NCBI GenBank assembly: GCA_944392565.1
Contig: CALXWX010000001.1
Coordinates: 127,444 to 191,443 of the forward strand
DNA length: 64,000 nucleotides
Reading direction: 5' to 3'
Source: an uncultured Alphaproteobacteria bacterium
Lineage (GTDB): Bacteria; Pseudomonadota; Alphaproteobacteria; Rs-D84
Shown: piece by piece, positions 25,449 to 34,079 of the stretch
How the letters are laid out: every line of letters begins with the position of its first letter
Position numbering within the stretch: the first letter of the stretch is position 1
Position numbers and translations under genes: made by a program
Notes under the pieces: model-generated
Database searches by the model: none
Told to the model about the DNA's origin: nothing
Seen by the model: only the letters and a program-made list of their open reading frames with translations

Positions 25449-25492
25449 AAAAACGCGCTATGTACATGAATTTCTGCACATAGCGCGTTTTT
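25449..25492. repeat. Palindromic intergenic element, also the dnaJ terminator
   Basis: The arms AAAAACGCGCTATGT and ACATAGCGCGTTTTT are perfect, with a 14-bp loop. The right arm contains part of the dnaJ stop codon, so it ends the dnaJ mRNA. Related sequences occur at about 47161, 55815 and 59727, so it belongs to a dispersed family. Confidence 0.8.
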
Positions 25493-26624
25493 AGAACCAC
25501 CCCTTTTTTGCACTTTTTGTACCAGCAAATTCATTTAATAATTTCTTTTGCTTTTCTGTTAATTTTGTTGGCACCGGCATTTTAATTTCAATGTATAAAT
25601 CACCAAAGCTGCCCGCACGGCGTCCGGGCATACCATGACCGCGTACGCGCAATTTTTCACCAACCTGGGTACCGGCGGGAACCTTTACCGATAAAGTTTT
25701 TTCATCAATTGTTTCAACATCTATTTCACCACCCAATGCCAATGTTGTAAATGGAACATCCGCGCGCGTTATCAAATCTGCGCCATCGCGTTCGAATCGC
25801 TTGTCCGGACGAATATGCACATCCAGATAAAAATCACCCGCCGGCGCACCGTTTTGACCGGCTTCGCCCTGCCCCGCCAAACGCAGACGCGTGCCATCTT
25901 CGACGCCAGCCGGAATTTTTACATCCAATGTTCTGCTTTTCCGTACAGTACCCGCCCCATCACATTGTGTACATTTTTTATCAATTTTATGCCCCAATCC
26001 GTTACATTCTGGACACGGTGTTTGCATTGCAAAGAAGCCACGACTGGTCTGGACATATCCGGTTCCATGACAGCGTGGGCAAACCGGTGCCGGCTTGCCA
26101 TCCGCAGTACCATACCCATGGCACTTTTCACATTCCACATTACTGGAAAATTTTACAGTATGCGTTGTACCAAAATATGCATCACGCAGGTCTATTACAA
26201 CCTCGTCCAACAAATCGCGTCCTGCGCGTTCAGATGCACCGCCATTACGCATATCATCAAATCCACCGAATCCGAACCCGCGCATTGCCTGGCGTAATAT
26301 ATCTTCCATTCCGGCACCACCACCCATATTAAAGTGAAACGCCCCATTACCAAATGGATTTGCGCCGCCGCCGAACGGATTTGCCCCTGATGCATTGCCA
26401 CCTGCGAACGCCGCATCACCGAATCGGTCATATGCTGCGCGTTTTTGCGGATCTTTCAATATATCAAATGCGTTATTTACTTCCTTAAATTTTTCTTCGG
26501 CTTCTTTATCACCAGGATTTCTGTCTGGATGATATTTCAGCACCAATTTATGATACGCCTTTTTAATATCTGCATCAGACGCATCGCGTGCAACCCCCAG
26601 AACTTCATACGGATTTTTATTCAT
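25491..26624 (-). CDS. dnaJ: Chaperone DnaJ (type I Hsp40)
   Basis: Co-chaperone that stimulates DnaK. 377 aa with a J domain ([36 protein letters not shown] intact), a Gly/Phe-rich linker (~75-125), four CxxCxGxG zinc motifs ([32 protein letters not shown]) and the C-terminal substrate-binding domains with [20 protein letters not shown]. dnaK and grpE are not in the window. The start ATG follows AGGCAGAAAAA. Confidence 0.96.
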   Translation of the reverse strand: MNKNPYEVLGVARDASDADIKKAYHKLVLKYHPDRNPGDKEAEEKFKEVNNAFDILKDPQKRAAYDRFGDAAFAGGNASGANPFGGGANPFGNGAFHFNMGGGAGMEDILRQAMRGFGFGGFDDMRNGGASERAGRDLLDEVVIDLRDAYFGTTHTVKFSSNVECEKCHGYGTADGKPAPVCPRCHGTGYVQTSRGFFAMQTPCPECNGLGHKIDKKCTQCDGAGTVRKSRTLDVKIPAGVEDGTRLRLAGQGEAGQNGAPAGDFYLDVHIRPDKRFERDGADLITRADVPFTTLALGGEIDVETIDEKTLSVKVPAGTQVGEKLRVRGHGMPGRRAGSFGDLYIEIKMPVPTKLTEKQKKLLNEFAGTKSAKKGWF

Positions 26625-26735
26625 TTTTTCTGCCTATTAAATAATTTCCATGAATATATAAGTATATTAATAAAAAAATTCAAGATTATTAAAAACCATT
26701 TCCTGCAAAATTCCAATTTGATAAAATTCTTTCAC

Positions 26736-26764
26736 TTGCAAGCGCCCCGGAAATGTACTAATAA
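26736..26764 (+). promoter_or_regulatory. Promoter of parE; near-leaderless start
   Basis: TTGCAA (26736-26741), 17 bp, TAATAA (26759-26764). The ATG at 26774 would be within a few bases of the transcript start, and there is no Shine-Dalgarno. Confidence 0.5.
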
Positions 26765-26773
26765 TATTATGCT

Positions 26774-28753
26774 ATGGTTGAACAAAATACACACACATAT
26801 GACGCATCAGATATCCAGGTCCTAGAAGGTCTGGAACCCGTTCGTCTGCGTCCGGGGATGTATATTGGCGGCACCGATGAAAAGGCATGGCACCATCTGC
26901 CGGTGGAAATACTGGATAATTCTATTGATGAAGCGGTCGCCGGTTTTGCCAAAAAGATTTGTGTAAATTTAATTGATTCAAAAACCATTGAAATAACAGA
27001 CGATGGGCGCGGAATCCCGGTTGACGAACATCCAAAATACCCCGGAAAATCAGCATTAGAGGTTATATTAACAACCCTGCATTCCGGTGGAAAGTTTAAT
27101 AATAATGTGTATAAAACCAGTGGCGGTCTGCACGGCGTGGGCAGTTCGGTTGTTAATGCCCTGTCATCTGAAATGATTGTTGTTATTTCGCGCGATGGTT
27201 ATGAATGGCGCCAAACATTTTCACGCGGCAAACCAACCAGTCCAATGACCCGCGGCAACCCAACAAAAAATCACGGCACAAAAATCAGATTTACAATTGA
27301 TGATGAAATATTTGGCGCAAACGCCATATTTAAACCGGTCAAGATTTATCGCATGGCACGGGCAAAATCGTTCTTGTCACGTGGTGTTCGCGTTGAATGG
27401 ATATGCAATCCGGAATTAATTACCGAAGATATGAATATCCCGGCGCAAACTGAATTTTATTACCCGAACGGGGTTGCCGACTTCCTAGAAGAAAAAACAA
27501 AAGACAAACCACGAATTTTACCAAAAATATTCAGTGGCACTGTTGATTTTCCTGATGATTCTGGTCGCGTGGAATGGGCATTAACATTTTTAACCGATGA
27601 AAATGGCGCGGCATCTGATGACGGATTCTTTTCATCATACTGTAATACAATTGCAACAATTGATGGCGGCACCCACGAAACCGGATTTAAATCCGCAATT
27701 ACCAAGGGGATAAAGGCATACGGCGAAAAAGTAAACAATAAATCCGCCGCCACAATAATCAGCGATGATGTATTTGATTCCGTTGCGGCAATTGTATCGG
27801 TATTTTATAAAACACCGCAATTTTTGGGTCAAACCAAAGAAAAATTATCAAATCCAGAAATTGCCAGATACACCGAAAACGCATTGCGTGATCCGTGGGA
27901 AATATTCCTGGCGTCCGACCCCAAAACAGCGAACGCTGTGCTGGATTTTGTTATAAATTTGGCAAATGCACGAATAAAAACAAAACAGGTCAAAGAAATC
28001 GCGCGTAAAACCCCGACAAAGCGTGTGCGCATGCCGGCAAAATTGGCGGACTGCTCTAAACACGGCGTCGACGGCACAGAATTGTTTATAGTAGAGGGGG
28101 AATCCGCCGGCGGCACGGCAAAACAGGCACGCGACCGCGCGACCCAGGCAATAATGCCCCTGCGTGGCAAGGTATTAAATGTCATATCCAACTCTGACGA
28201 ACGGTTCAGTGCGAACAAAGAATTAAATGAATTAATTGATATTATTGGCGCGGGAACTGCACGGGATTGGGACGACAATAAATTACGCTATGAAAAAATC
28301 ATCGTAATGACCGATGCCGATGTCGACGGCAGTCATATTGCGTCATTGCTGATGGCATTCTTTTACCAGGTTATGCCCCAGTTAATATATGGCGGTCATT
28401 TATATTTATCATGCCCCCCATTGTATAAATTAACATGCGGCACCGAATCGATTTATGTTGATACGGACGCGGAACTGGAACAATTAAAGAACACAAAATA
28501 CAAAAACAAAAAAATCGAAATTTCCCGATTCAAGGGACTGGGTGAAATGATGCCCAACCAGTTAAAAGAAACAACAATGTCGCCCAAGACACGGCGATTA
28601 ATACGGGTTGACCTGCCGCCGCGCACGGACGATGGCGCCGAAGATACCGAAAAAACCCGCACAATTGTATCTGAGCTGATGGGTAAAAAACCGGAATTCC
28701 GATTTAAATTCATCACTGAACACGCCCAATTTGTCAAGGATTTGTTTGTATAA
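26774..28753 (+). CDS. parE: DNA topoisomerase IV subunit B
   Basis: ATPase subunit of the decatenating type II topoisomerase. 659 aa: GHKL ATPase with RPGMYIGGTDEKAWHHLPVEILDNSIDEA, TDDGRGIPV and GGLHGVGSSVVNALS, a transducer with QTKEKL, and a TOPRIM domain with EGESAGGTAKQARDRATQAIMPLRGKVLNV and MTDADVDGSHI. KLADCSKHGVDGTELFIVEGESAGG and the 659-aa length point to ParE rather than GyrB (no ~150-aa insert, shorter length). parC is not adjacent. Confidence 0.9.
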   Translation: MVEQNTHTYDASDIQVLEGLEPVRLRPGMYIGGTDEKAWHHLPVEILDNSIDEAVAGFAKKICVNLIDSKTIEITDDGRGIPVDEHPKYPGKSALEVILTTLHSGGKFNNNVYKTSGGLHGVGSSVVNALSSEMIVVISRDGYEWRQTFSRGKPTSPMTRGNPTKNHGTKIRFTIDDEIFGANAIFKPVKIYRMARAKSFLSRGVRVEWICNPELITEDMNIPAQTEFYYPNGVADFLEEKTKDKPRILPKIFSGTVDFPDDSGRVEWALTFLTDENGAASDDGFFSSYCNTIATIDGGTHETGFKSAITKGIKAYGEKVNNKSAATIISDDVFDSVAAIVSVFYKTPQFLGQTKEKLSNPEIARYTENALRDPWEIFLASDPKTANAVLDFVINLANARIKTKQVKEIARKTPTKRVRMPAKLADCSKHGVDGTELFIVEGESAGGTAKQARDRATQAIMPLRGKVLNVISNSDERFSANKELNELIDIIGAGTARDWDDNKLRYEKIIVMTDADVDGSHIASLLMAFFYQVMPQLIYGGHLYLSCPPLYKLTCGTESIYVDTDAELEQLKNTKYKNKKIEISRFKGLGEMMPNQLKETTMSPKTRRLIRVDLPPRTDDGAEDTEKTRTIVSELMGKKPEFRFKFITEHAQFVKDLFV

Positions 28754-28793
28754 CCCCTAAAACCATATGGGTTTATTATCCTGACATCTGCAC

Positions 28794-28821
28794 TTGACTA
28801 TATTTTATTTTGTGCTATATA
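28794..28821 (+). promoter_or_regulatory. Promoter of the 158-aa basic-protein gene
   Basis: TTGACT (28794-28799), 16 bp, TATATA (28816-28821), with TGTGC immediately before the -10. Confidence 0.55.
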
Positions 28822-28849
28822 TATTCAGCATTAATAAAGGACTGCAATT

Positions 28850-29326
28850 ATGAAAGATAATAAAAAATCGAATAATCAATCGGCAAAACCGACCAAGAAA
28901 AGAAAAACAACATATGGTCTGAAAATATCTGAAAATCACAATATAAACCTGCCTGCTAAAAACACAATATCACTGACCGTGGTAACAATGAACGGCATGC
29001 CTGTACCAAATCAGGTCAAAGAAATGATTGATTTGGATATTCAAGATCCAACATTAAAAAGAATGATTCGTTTCTATACCATAAATAAAGATTTTATGGA
29101 CGCCCATGAATTAAAACTGGCAACAACAATCATTGAATATAACGATAAATACGATTCAGTGGTGGCAATACTGTTCCCAACAAATGAAGTATTGGTACGC
29201 GATGATATATCAGACCTGTACAATCACTTAAATCGTGCCACGCGCCATGATATGGATTATCAAATGCGCTTGCGCCGACAACTGATTGCAAAAATTGCAA
29301 AATTACGCAAACAAAGAAAGAAATAA
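28850..29326 (+). CDS. Hypothetical basic protein (158 aa)
   Basis: Not recognised. The first ~22 residues are Lys/Asn/Ser-rich and probably disordered. The middle has a compact mixed alpha/beta part (ISLTVVTMNGMPVPNQVKEMIDL, ATTIIEYNDKYDSVVAILFPTNEVLV). The last 40 residues are a strongly basic helix (RRQLIAKIAKLRKQRKK). No signal peptide, so a cytoplasmic, possibly nucleic-acid-binding role is a guess. It has its own promoter, an AAAGGA ribosome-binding site, and ends at the edge of the 459-bp inverted repeat. Confidence 0.65.
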   Translation: MKDNKKSNNQSAKPTKKRKTTYGLKISENHNINLPAKNTISLTVVTMNGMPVPNQVKEMIDLDIQDPTLKRMIRFYTINKDFMDAHELKLATTIIEYNDKYDSVVAILFPTNEVLVRDDISDLYNHLNRATRHDMDYQMRLRRQLIAKIAKLRKQRKK

Positions 29327-29783
29327 AAAAACCGAACGCCGATGTTTTATGGACATCGGCGTTTTGTTTTCCGCATCTTACTGTTATTGGATACCGACTT
29401 GGAACTCGTCACCCCAGCCGGATACTACCTGACCACCGACTGTGCATTGGATATCTTCAAAACCACCTTCTACCTGGTTCTTCTTTACTACATGACTGGT
29501 TATTAATCCACCCGCTGTACCCAGTACAACACCAGCAATCGAATCAGATAACAGGCGCGATGTGTTAAATCCTCCCTCCGCATTCTTCCACTTGCTGCGG
29601 TCCAGCGTCGATACTATACTCTCTATATCCGATATCGCACCCTCTATCCGACGACGCGATGCATTTTGTTGTTGGGTTAATTGTGCCGCCGCATTTTCCT
29701 GGTTTATTAATGCTAATAATTGATTATACATTGCAATAAATGTATTTTCATTCGGATTACCCTCGCAATACTGTATAATCGCC
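29325..29783 (-). repeat. 459-bp inverted repeat, left copy
   Basis: Reverse complement of 31991-32449 with a single mismatch seen in 459 bp and no gap. It includes the terminator hairpin (about 29335-29363) and the 3' ~400 bp of the 520-aa gene. The two repeats enclose 2.2 kb with the variable parts and promoters of both genes. Confidence 0.95.
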
Positions 29784-30946
29784 ATTATTTGAGTAGATAT
29801 TTTTGCACTGGATGCGTATTGTACCTGTAACGATGCCAGTTGCGCCATTCTTGCAGGATCGCATTCATATTCTGGTTCCAGGGGTGGTTCTGGTTCGACT
29901 GGTGGGGGTGTGCCCCCAGATTGCTGCGGAACACATACACCACCACTGCGTGGATTGATGTTTGGAACAAACTTATTGGTGTCTGGGTTTTGTGCACATA
30001 TACACGCACTGCCATTCCAGTTCGCAACAGACGATGATACATGACAACATGCAACACATTCGTTGTATTTACTGCCAGTTAACCCATTACAACGCGTCTG
30101 TTCACACTGATTTGGTCCGGTACCACCACCACCGTTGTTGTTATTACCATTGTTATTGTCTGTTGGATCACATTTCCCAGTGCTGCCGTTTGGTGTATAA
30201 CCATTTGGACATTTAGTTGCCTTGCATACTAATGTCGGACCAGCACGACATACCATATCAAATTCTAATCCCTTGTCTTCCAAGATGTTTGCCCCGCTAT
30301 CCAAACAGTCTTGTTTGGTCGCAACACCTGGATACTTCATACCAACATTTATAGTTCCAAATTTTGAATGGCATACAGAATTATTTGACGGTGGTTGTGC
30401 CGGCTGACCGGAAGTTTCTGGTACACACATATTACCATTAAGACTTTTATACCCCCTCACACATCCCCTGTATCTACATACAGATAATTGTGGTCCTGTT
30501 TGATAAATTACATTTGAAACACTGCCGCGATTACATTGACCGGCGCGTATTTCAGTTAACATCGCGTTTTCTATATAGCCATCCATTTGTGACAGTGGTG
30601 AATCCCCACATGTACATAATGCGCTTTCTGGAATTTGTTGCCAACTATCATCTGGTCCAGCATCATCCACGCATTGAAATGCAGCACCCTGACCACCAGG
30701 TCGCGCAATTACAACAGTATCGCCATAATCACATTGTGAATTTGAACCACCAGTATCACACATATAGCACATTTTACTGCTAAATCGGCGATCGTCGTTA
30801 TTATTAGGACCACCTGTTATACCATCTTCTGTCAACATTTCTGATACATCATATGAAGATTCGTCACATATGATTGGTGTACACGCCCCCGCATAAGCAA
30901 ACCCATTTATGCAACAAATACTAAATATCAGTAAAAGTTTTTTCAT
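29384..30946 (-). CDS. Modular secreted Cys-rich protein with shared C-terminal domain (520 aa)
   Basis: Signal peptide (residues 1-19, CINGFAYA), then ~240 residues with many cysteines (CYMCDTGGSNSQC, CTCGDSPLS, CRYRGCVRGYKSLNGNMC). An Asn/Gly linker (NNNGNNNNGGGG) leads to a CEQTRCNGLTGSKYNECVACC module and a Pro/Glu linker. The last ~165 residues are a coiled coil, a Gly-rich TM-like helix (DSIAGVVLGTAGGLITSHVV) and GGFEDIQCTVGGQVVSGWGDEFQVGIQ. The final ~130 residues are identical to those of the divergent gene at 31098. Function unknown; probably surface-exposed with an envelope-anchored tail. Confidence 0.8.
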   Translation of the reverse strand: MKKLLLIFSICCINGFAYAGACTPIICDESSYDVSEMLTEDGITGGPNNNDDRRFSSKMCYMCDTGGSNSQCDYGDTVVIARPGGQGAAFQCVDDAGPDDSWQQIPESALCTCGDSPLSQMDGYIENAMLTEIRAGQCNRGSVSNVIYQTGPQLSVCRYRGCVRGYKSLNGNMCVPETSGQPAQPPSNNSVCHSKFGTINVGMKYPGVATKQDCLDSGANILEDKGLEFDMVCRAGPTLVCKATKCPNGYTPNGSTGKCDPTDNNNGNNNNGGGGTGPNQCEQTRCNGLTGSKYNECVACCHVSSSVANWNGSACICAQNPDTNKFVPNINPRSGGVCVPQQSGGTPPPVEPEPPLEPEYECDPARMAQLASLQVQYASSAKISTQIMAIIQYCEGNPNENTFIAMYNQLLALINQENAAAQLTQQQNASRRRIEGAISDIESIVSTLDRSKWKNAEGGFNTSRLLSDSIAGVVLGTAGGLITSHVVKKNQVEGGFEDIQCTVGGQVVSGWGDEFQVGIQ

Positions 30947-30951
30947 TTATC

Positions 30952-31093
30952 TCTCCATGCCGAAAATAAGCCAAGGGTTGTTTTAGACACCCCAATGGTA
31001 CTTAATTAGTTGTATTTTATCACATTTTTCAGGCTTTTCCAATAACGAATTTTGCCGAATCCAAAGGTTGGTTTATTTTCGGCATGGAGAGAT
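30952..31093. promoter_or_regulatory. Shared divergent leader with mirrored sequences
   Basis: TCTCTCCATGCCGAAAATAA just before the left gene and its reverse complement before the right gene flank the ~100-bp intergenic core. Each 5' leader also has a CCAAGG/CCAAAGG...TTG string. So both genes share the same ribosome-binding leader (CGGCATGGAGAGAT) as well as the same 3' end. Confidence 0.75.
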
Positions 31094-31097
31094 TCGT

Positions 31098-32390
31098 ATG
31101 AAAAAAATAATTTTAAGTATTTTTATAATTTGTGGCTTGCAATTGCCTGCTTTGGCGGCAACTTATAATTGTCAGGTTCAAGAAATTTCTGCTTGGTCAA
31201 TTAAAAGATCTAATGAATTTCTATTTCCAACATATGGGGACTATAATGATGCAAATGGACGCGCACTGGTTTGTGGACACAGGGAGACAAACGGATGCGA
31301 TTCAGGTGCTATGGTGCTTATAAATGGTGAACATTATTGGCGTAATAATAGGTACGAAGGAATGAATGTATACGTGTGTTCAACCGGTGGTGCTAATGCA
31401 TGGGCAAGTAATAATAAAGATTATATACAAGTATGCAACAATACATCAGGAAAAAACAAGGTTGGAACAGATGGACGTTTTGATTACTATTGCACGAATG
31501 TTGTAAACAGCTATGTTAATAATTGGTATTGTGTTGGACAAAATGGGACGGACATTTGTCGTGTTGCGGTTGACACAACACCAACGCCGACACCTGCGCC
31601 TACGCCAACACCGACTCCTACGCCTACGCCTGCGCCAACACCGACACCTGCACCAACGCCAGCACCATCATGTGAACAGACGCGCTGCAGTGCATTAACT
31701 GGCAGTAAAAAGAATGAATGTATTGCATGCTGCAATGTACCAGCAAGTGTTGCAGTTTGGAGAAACTATCAATGTATTTGTATAGATAACGACCAGACAT
31801 TTATTTCAGCCGACAATCCACGCAACGGCGGTGTATGCATAAACATTGATTTACCAACACCAACGCCAGCGCCGGAACCCGAGCCAGACCCAGAACCAGC
31901 ATACATATGCGATCCTGCAATTATGGCGCAGCTTACGACAACATTACAGATACAATATGCATCTAATACAACAATATCTGGTAAAATATTGGCGATTATA
32001 CAGTATTGCGAGGGTAAACCGAATGAAAATACATTTATTGCAATGTATAATCAATTATTAGCATTAATAAACCAGGAAAATGCGGCGGCACAATTAACCC
32101 AACAACAAAATGCATCGCGTCGTCGGATAGAGGGTGCGATATCGGATATAGAGAGTATAGTATCGACGCTGGACCGCAGCAAGTGGAAGAATGCGGAGGG
32201 AGGATTTAACACATCGCGCCTGTTATCTGATTCGATTGCTGGTGTTGTACTGGGTACAGCGGGTGGATTAATAACCAGTCATGTAGTAAAGAAGAACCAG
32301 GTAGAAGGTGGTTTTGAAGATATCCAATGCACAGTCGGTGGTCAGGTAGTATCCGGCTGGGGTGACGAGTTCCAAGTCGGTATCCAATAA
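31098..32390 (+). CDS. Modular secreted protein with TP-repeat hinge and shared C-terminal domain (430 aa)
   Basis: The ATG at 31098 follows GGAGAG; an upstream TTG is part of the shared leader. Signal peptide (residues 1-20, LQLPALA), a ~140-residue N-terminal domain with six to eight Cys and Trp/Asn-rich loops, unlike that of the sister gene, then a 30-residue Thr/Pro/Ala hinge. A CEQTRCSALTGSKKNECIACC module, a second Pro/Glu hinge and the C-terminal coiled coil plus Gly-rich helix follow, with the last ~130 residues identical to the sister protein. Different heads on one tail suggest exchangeable surface domains. Confidence 0.8.
   Translation: MKKIILSIFIICGLQLPALAATYNCQVQEISAWSIKRSNEFLFPTYGDYNDANGRALVCGHRETNGCDSGAMVLINGEHYWRNNRYEGMNVYVCSTGGANAWASNNKDYIQVCNNTSGKNKVGTDGRFDYYCTNVVNSYVNNWYCVGQNGTDICRVAVDTTPTPTPAPTPTPTPTPTPAPTPTPAPTPAPSCEQTRCSALTGSKKNECIACCNVPASVAVWRNYQCICIDNDQTFISADNPRNGGVCINIDLPTPTPAPEPEPDPEPAYICDPAIMAQLTTTLQIQYASNTTISGKILAIIQYCEGKPNENTFIAMYNQLLALINQENAAAQLTQQQNASRRRIEGAISDIESIVSTLDRSKWKNAEGGFNTSRLLSDSIAGVVLGTAGGLITSHVVKKNQVEGGFEDIQCTVGGQVVSGWGDEFQVGIQ
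31576..31669 (+). repeat. Thr-Pro/Ala-Pro codon repeat
   Basis: Runs of ACNCC(G/A/T)-type six-base units (ACACCAACGCCGACACC...) encode the PTPTPAPTPTP hinge. Six-base periodicity means slippage keeps the frame and would change hinge length. Confidence 0.8.
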
Positions 32391-32449
32391 CAGTAAGATG
32401 CGGAAAACAAAACGCCGATGTCCATAAAACATCGGCGTTCGGTTTTTTT
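31991..32449 (+). repeat. 459-bp inverted repeat, right copy
   Basis: Partner of 29325-29783. Paired positions always sum to 61774, so there is no indel. It holds the 3' part of the 430-aa gene plus the terminator hairpin (about 32411-32439). GAG and ATA/GTA codons are unusually frequent here compared with neighbouring genes, which prefer GAA. Confidence 0.95.
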
Positions 32450-33738
32450 TATTTGTATTCTGCAATTAACTGGTCAATTTGTGCCGATAATACCAAGTCA
32501 GATTTCTTTAATTTTTCAATTTGATTAATTGCATATAACACTGTCGCATGATCACGATCACCACATACACGCCCAATTTCTGTCAATGACATATTTGTTG
32601 CATTCTTTAATACTGCCATCATCATTTGACGCGCCAGAACAACTGCGCGGCTGCGTCCCTTGCCACATACTGCATCATATGATACCGCCAATTTTTCACA
32701 CATCTGTTTTACCATTGCAATTGGTGTTTTCGCCTTTTGCAATGAATCTGCCAATAAATGCTGTGCGATATCCAATGTAACAACCTGACCCATTAAATCG
32801 GCATATGTTTTGATTTTCATTGCAACACCGCCAATCAAATGACCATCCGCCGCGGTGCGCGCCGCAATTGCATCGGCGACATCCGCTGCGACACCCGCAC
32901 GCATTAACATAACACGGCGTACATTTGCATTTGGGGCGGCAACATCTGCAACCAAACCAGACGCCAATAATGATTGCATACGACGATCAAAACCATTTAA
33001 ATTACCTGGCGCCGCATTTGCCGTTAAAACGATATTTTTACCTGCTGCGCGTAAATCAACAATTAACTGGGCAAATTCTTCACATGTTGCGCGTTTTCCC
33101 GCCAATGTTTGAACATCATCCATAATGAATGTATCACAATTACGACAGAAATCTTTGAATGCAAAAACAGTTCTGTCATGCAAGCTGCGCGCAAATTCTG
33201 CAACAAACTGACCGCCCGACATTTTTATTGTGCGCCCCGCCGCCGCGCGTTCAATACAATCTGCTAATAATGATTTACCACAACCCGCCGGGCCATAAAT
33301 AAACAGCGGGGAAAAAGGAACCGCCGCTGTTGATAACTTTTTGCATGCCGACAGCACGAACGCATTGTCATCACAACAAACGAACGCATCAAATGCATCA
33401 ATCGCGCAATCATGTGATGTTGCAACATCGCGTGCTGGTGCAAAAGATTGAACATTATTGTCATTTGCAACCGGTGCCGCCGCAACCGATGCACCACGCA
33501 CAGCAATTTTTAACCCCAAACCAAATTCTGCGGCAACAGATGATAAAACATTTGCATGCACACTGCCGATAAAATCTGCTGAAAATTGATTTTGTGCGGT
33601 CAATACCAACACACCATCACAAACATCAAATTCCAACGGCGCAATCCAAGAAGTAAAACTGGCAGAATCCATTTTCGCGGCAACGGCCCCCTTGATTTGT
33701 TCCAAGTTTGTCATTATTTTTTTTGCCGCTGCCTGCAT
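32449..33738 (-). CDS. dnaA: Chromosomal replication initiator DnaA
   Basis: Binds the origin and loads DnaB. 429 aa from the ATG at 33738, after AAAGGAGAAAC. Domain I (SFTSWIAPLEF) is followed by a short linker, then AAA+ domain III (Walker A GPAGCGKS, Walker B FIMDDVQ, sensor VLTANAAPG) and domain IV with the DNA-binding signature LTEIGRVCGDRDHATVLYA. The protein is Ala/Cys-rich and rather short. Its stop lies at the outer edge of the 459-bp inverted repeat, so the repeat's terminator also faces it. The usual dnaA-dnaN linkage is absent. Confidence 0.94.
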   Translation of the reverse strand: MQAAAKKIMTNLEQIKGAVAAKMDSASFTSWIAPLEFDVCDGVLVLTAQNQFSADFIGSVHANVLSSVAAEFGLGLKIAVRGASVAAAPVANDNNVQSFAPARDVATSHDCAIDAFDAFVCCDDNAFVLSACKKLSTAAVPFSPLFIYGPAGCGKSLLADCIERAAAGRTIKMSGGQFVAEFARSLHDRTVFAFKDFCRNCDTFIMDDVQTLAGKRATCEEFAQLIVDLRAAGKNIVLTANAAPGNLNGFDRRMQSLLASGLVADVAAPNANVRRVMLMRAGVAADVADAIAARTAADGHLIGGVAMKIKTYADLMGQVVTLDIAQHLLADSLQKAKTPIAMVKQMCEKLAVSYDAVCGKGRSRAVVLARQMMMAVLKNATNMSLTEIGRVCGDRDHATVLYAINQIEKLKKSDLVLSAQIDQLIAEYK

Positions 33739-34055
33739 ATGTTTCTCCTTTCCTTCCCATCCCTAAAAGAGTTTCCAACCGCGCCAGAGAGTATAAAAAC
33801 CACCCACGCATAAACGCTAAATTTTTCTGAACAACGAATTTTTTCAACGCGTCATAAAAATTTAGTGTTTATGTTATGTCCTACTTTTAACCCCTCTCGC
33901 TTTTGGTGATTGATGTGTCATCAATCGTTTTGGATACATCCGTTAAGTTATAAGATTAATTCCAGTTTGCAACCAATTGTTAACAAATTTTTCAACTTTT
34001 ACTTTTTGACAACGATTCGTTTTTTTCCCTGTTTTCCGCGCCTTGTATATACATT
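33739..34055. other. AT-rich region upstream of dnaA with inverted repeats; oriC candidate
   Basis: No gene seen. It holds a long imperfect palindrome, AAACGCTAAATTTTT (33812-33826) / AAAAATTTAGTGTTT (33856-33870), and a perfect one, GATTGATG-TGT-CATCAATC (33908-33926). It is rich in T runs and ends with TGTATATACA (34044-34053). I found no clear match to the TTATCCACA DnaA-box consensus, so an origin is only a possibility. The dnaA promoter must lie in its left part. Confidence 0.4.
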
Positions 34056-34079
34056 GTATAGACACAAATTTGTCTATAC
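34056..34079. repeat. Perfect 9-bp-arm palindrome at the end of dprA
   Basis: GTATAGACA-CAAATT-TGTCTATAC; it covers the dprA stop codon. With few G/C and no T run it is a poor terminator and looks more like a binding site. Confidence 0.55.

Noticed and set aside
29325-32449. Composite transposon with 459-bp terminal inverted repeats
   Set aside because: The repeats are coding and contain the 3' ends of the two genes. There is no transposase, and no target-site duplication is visible at the outer ends.
33739-34073. Firm oriC call
   Set aside because: No cluster of TTATCCACA-type boxes could be found; kept only as a candidate.
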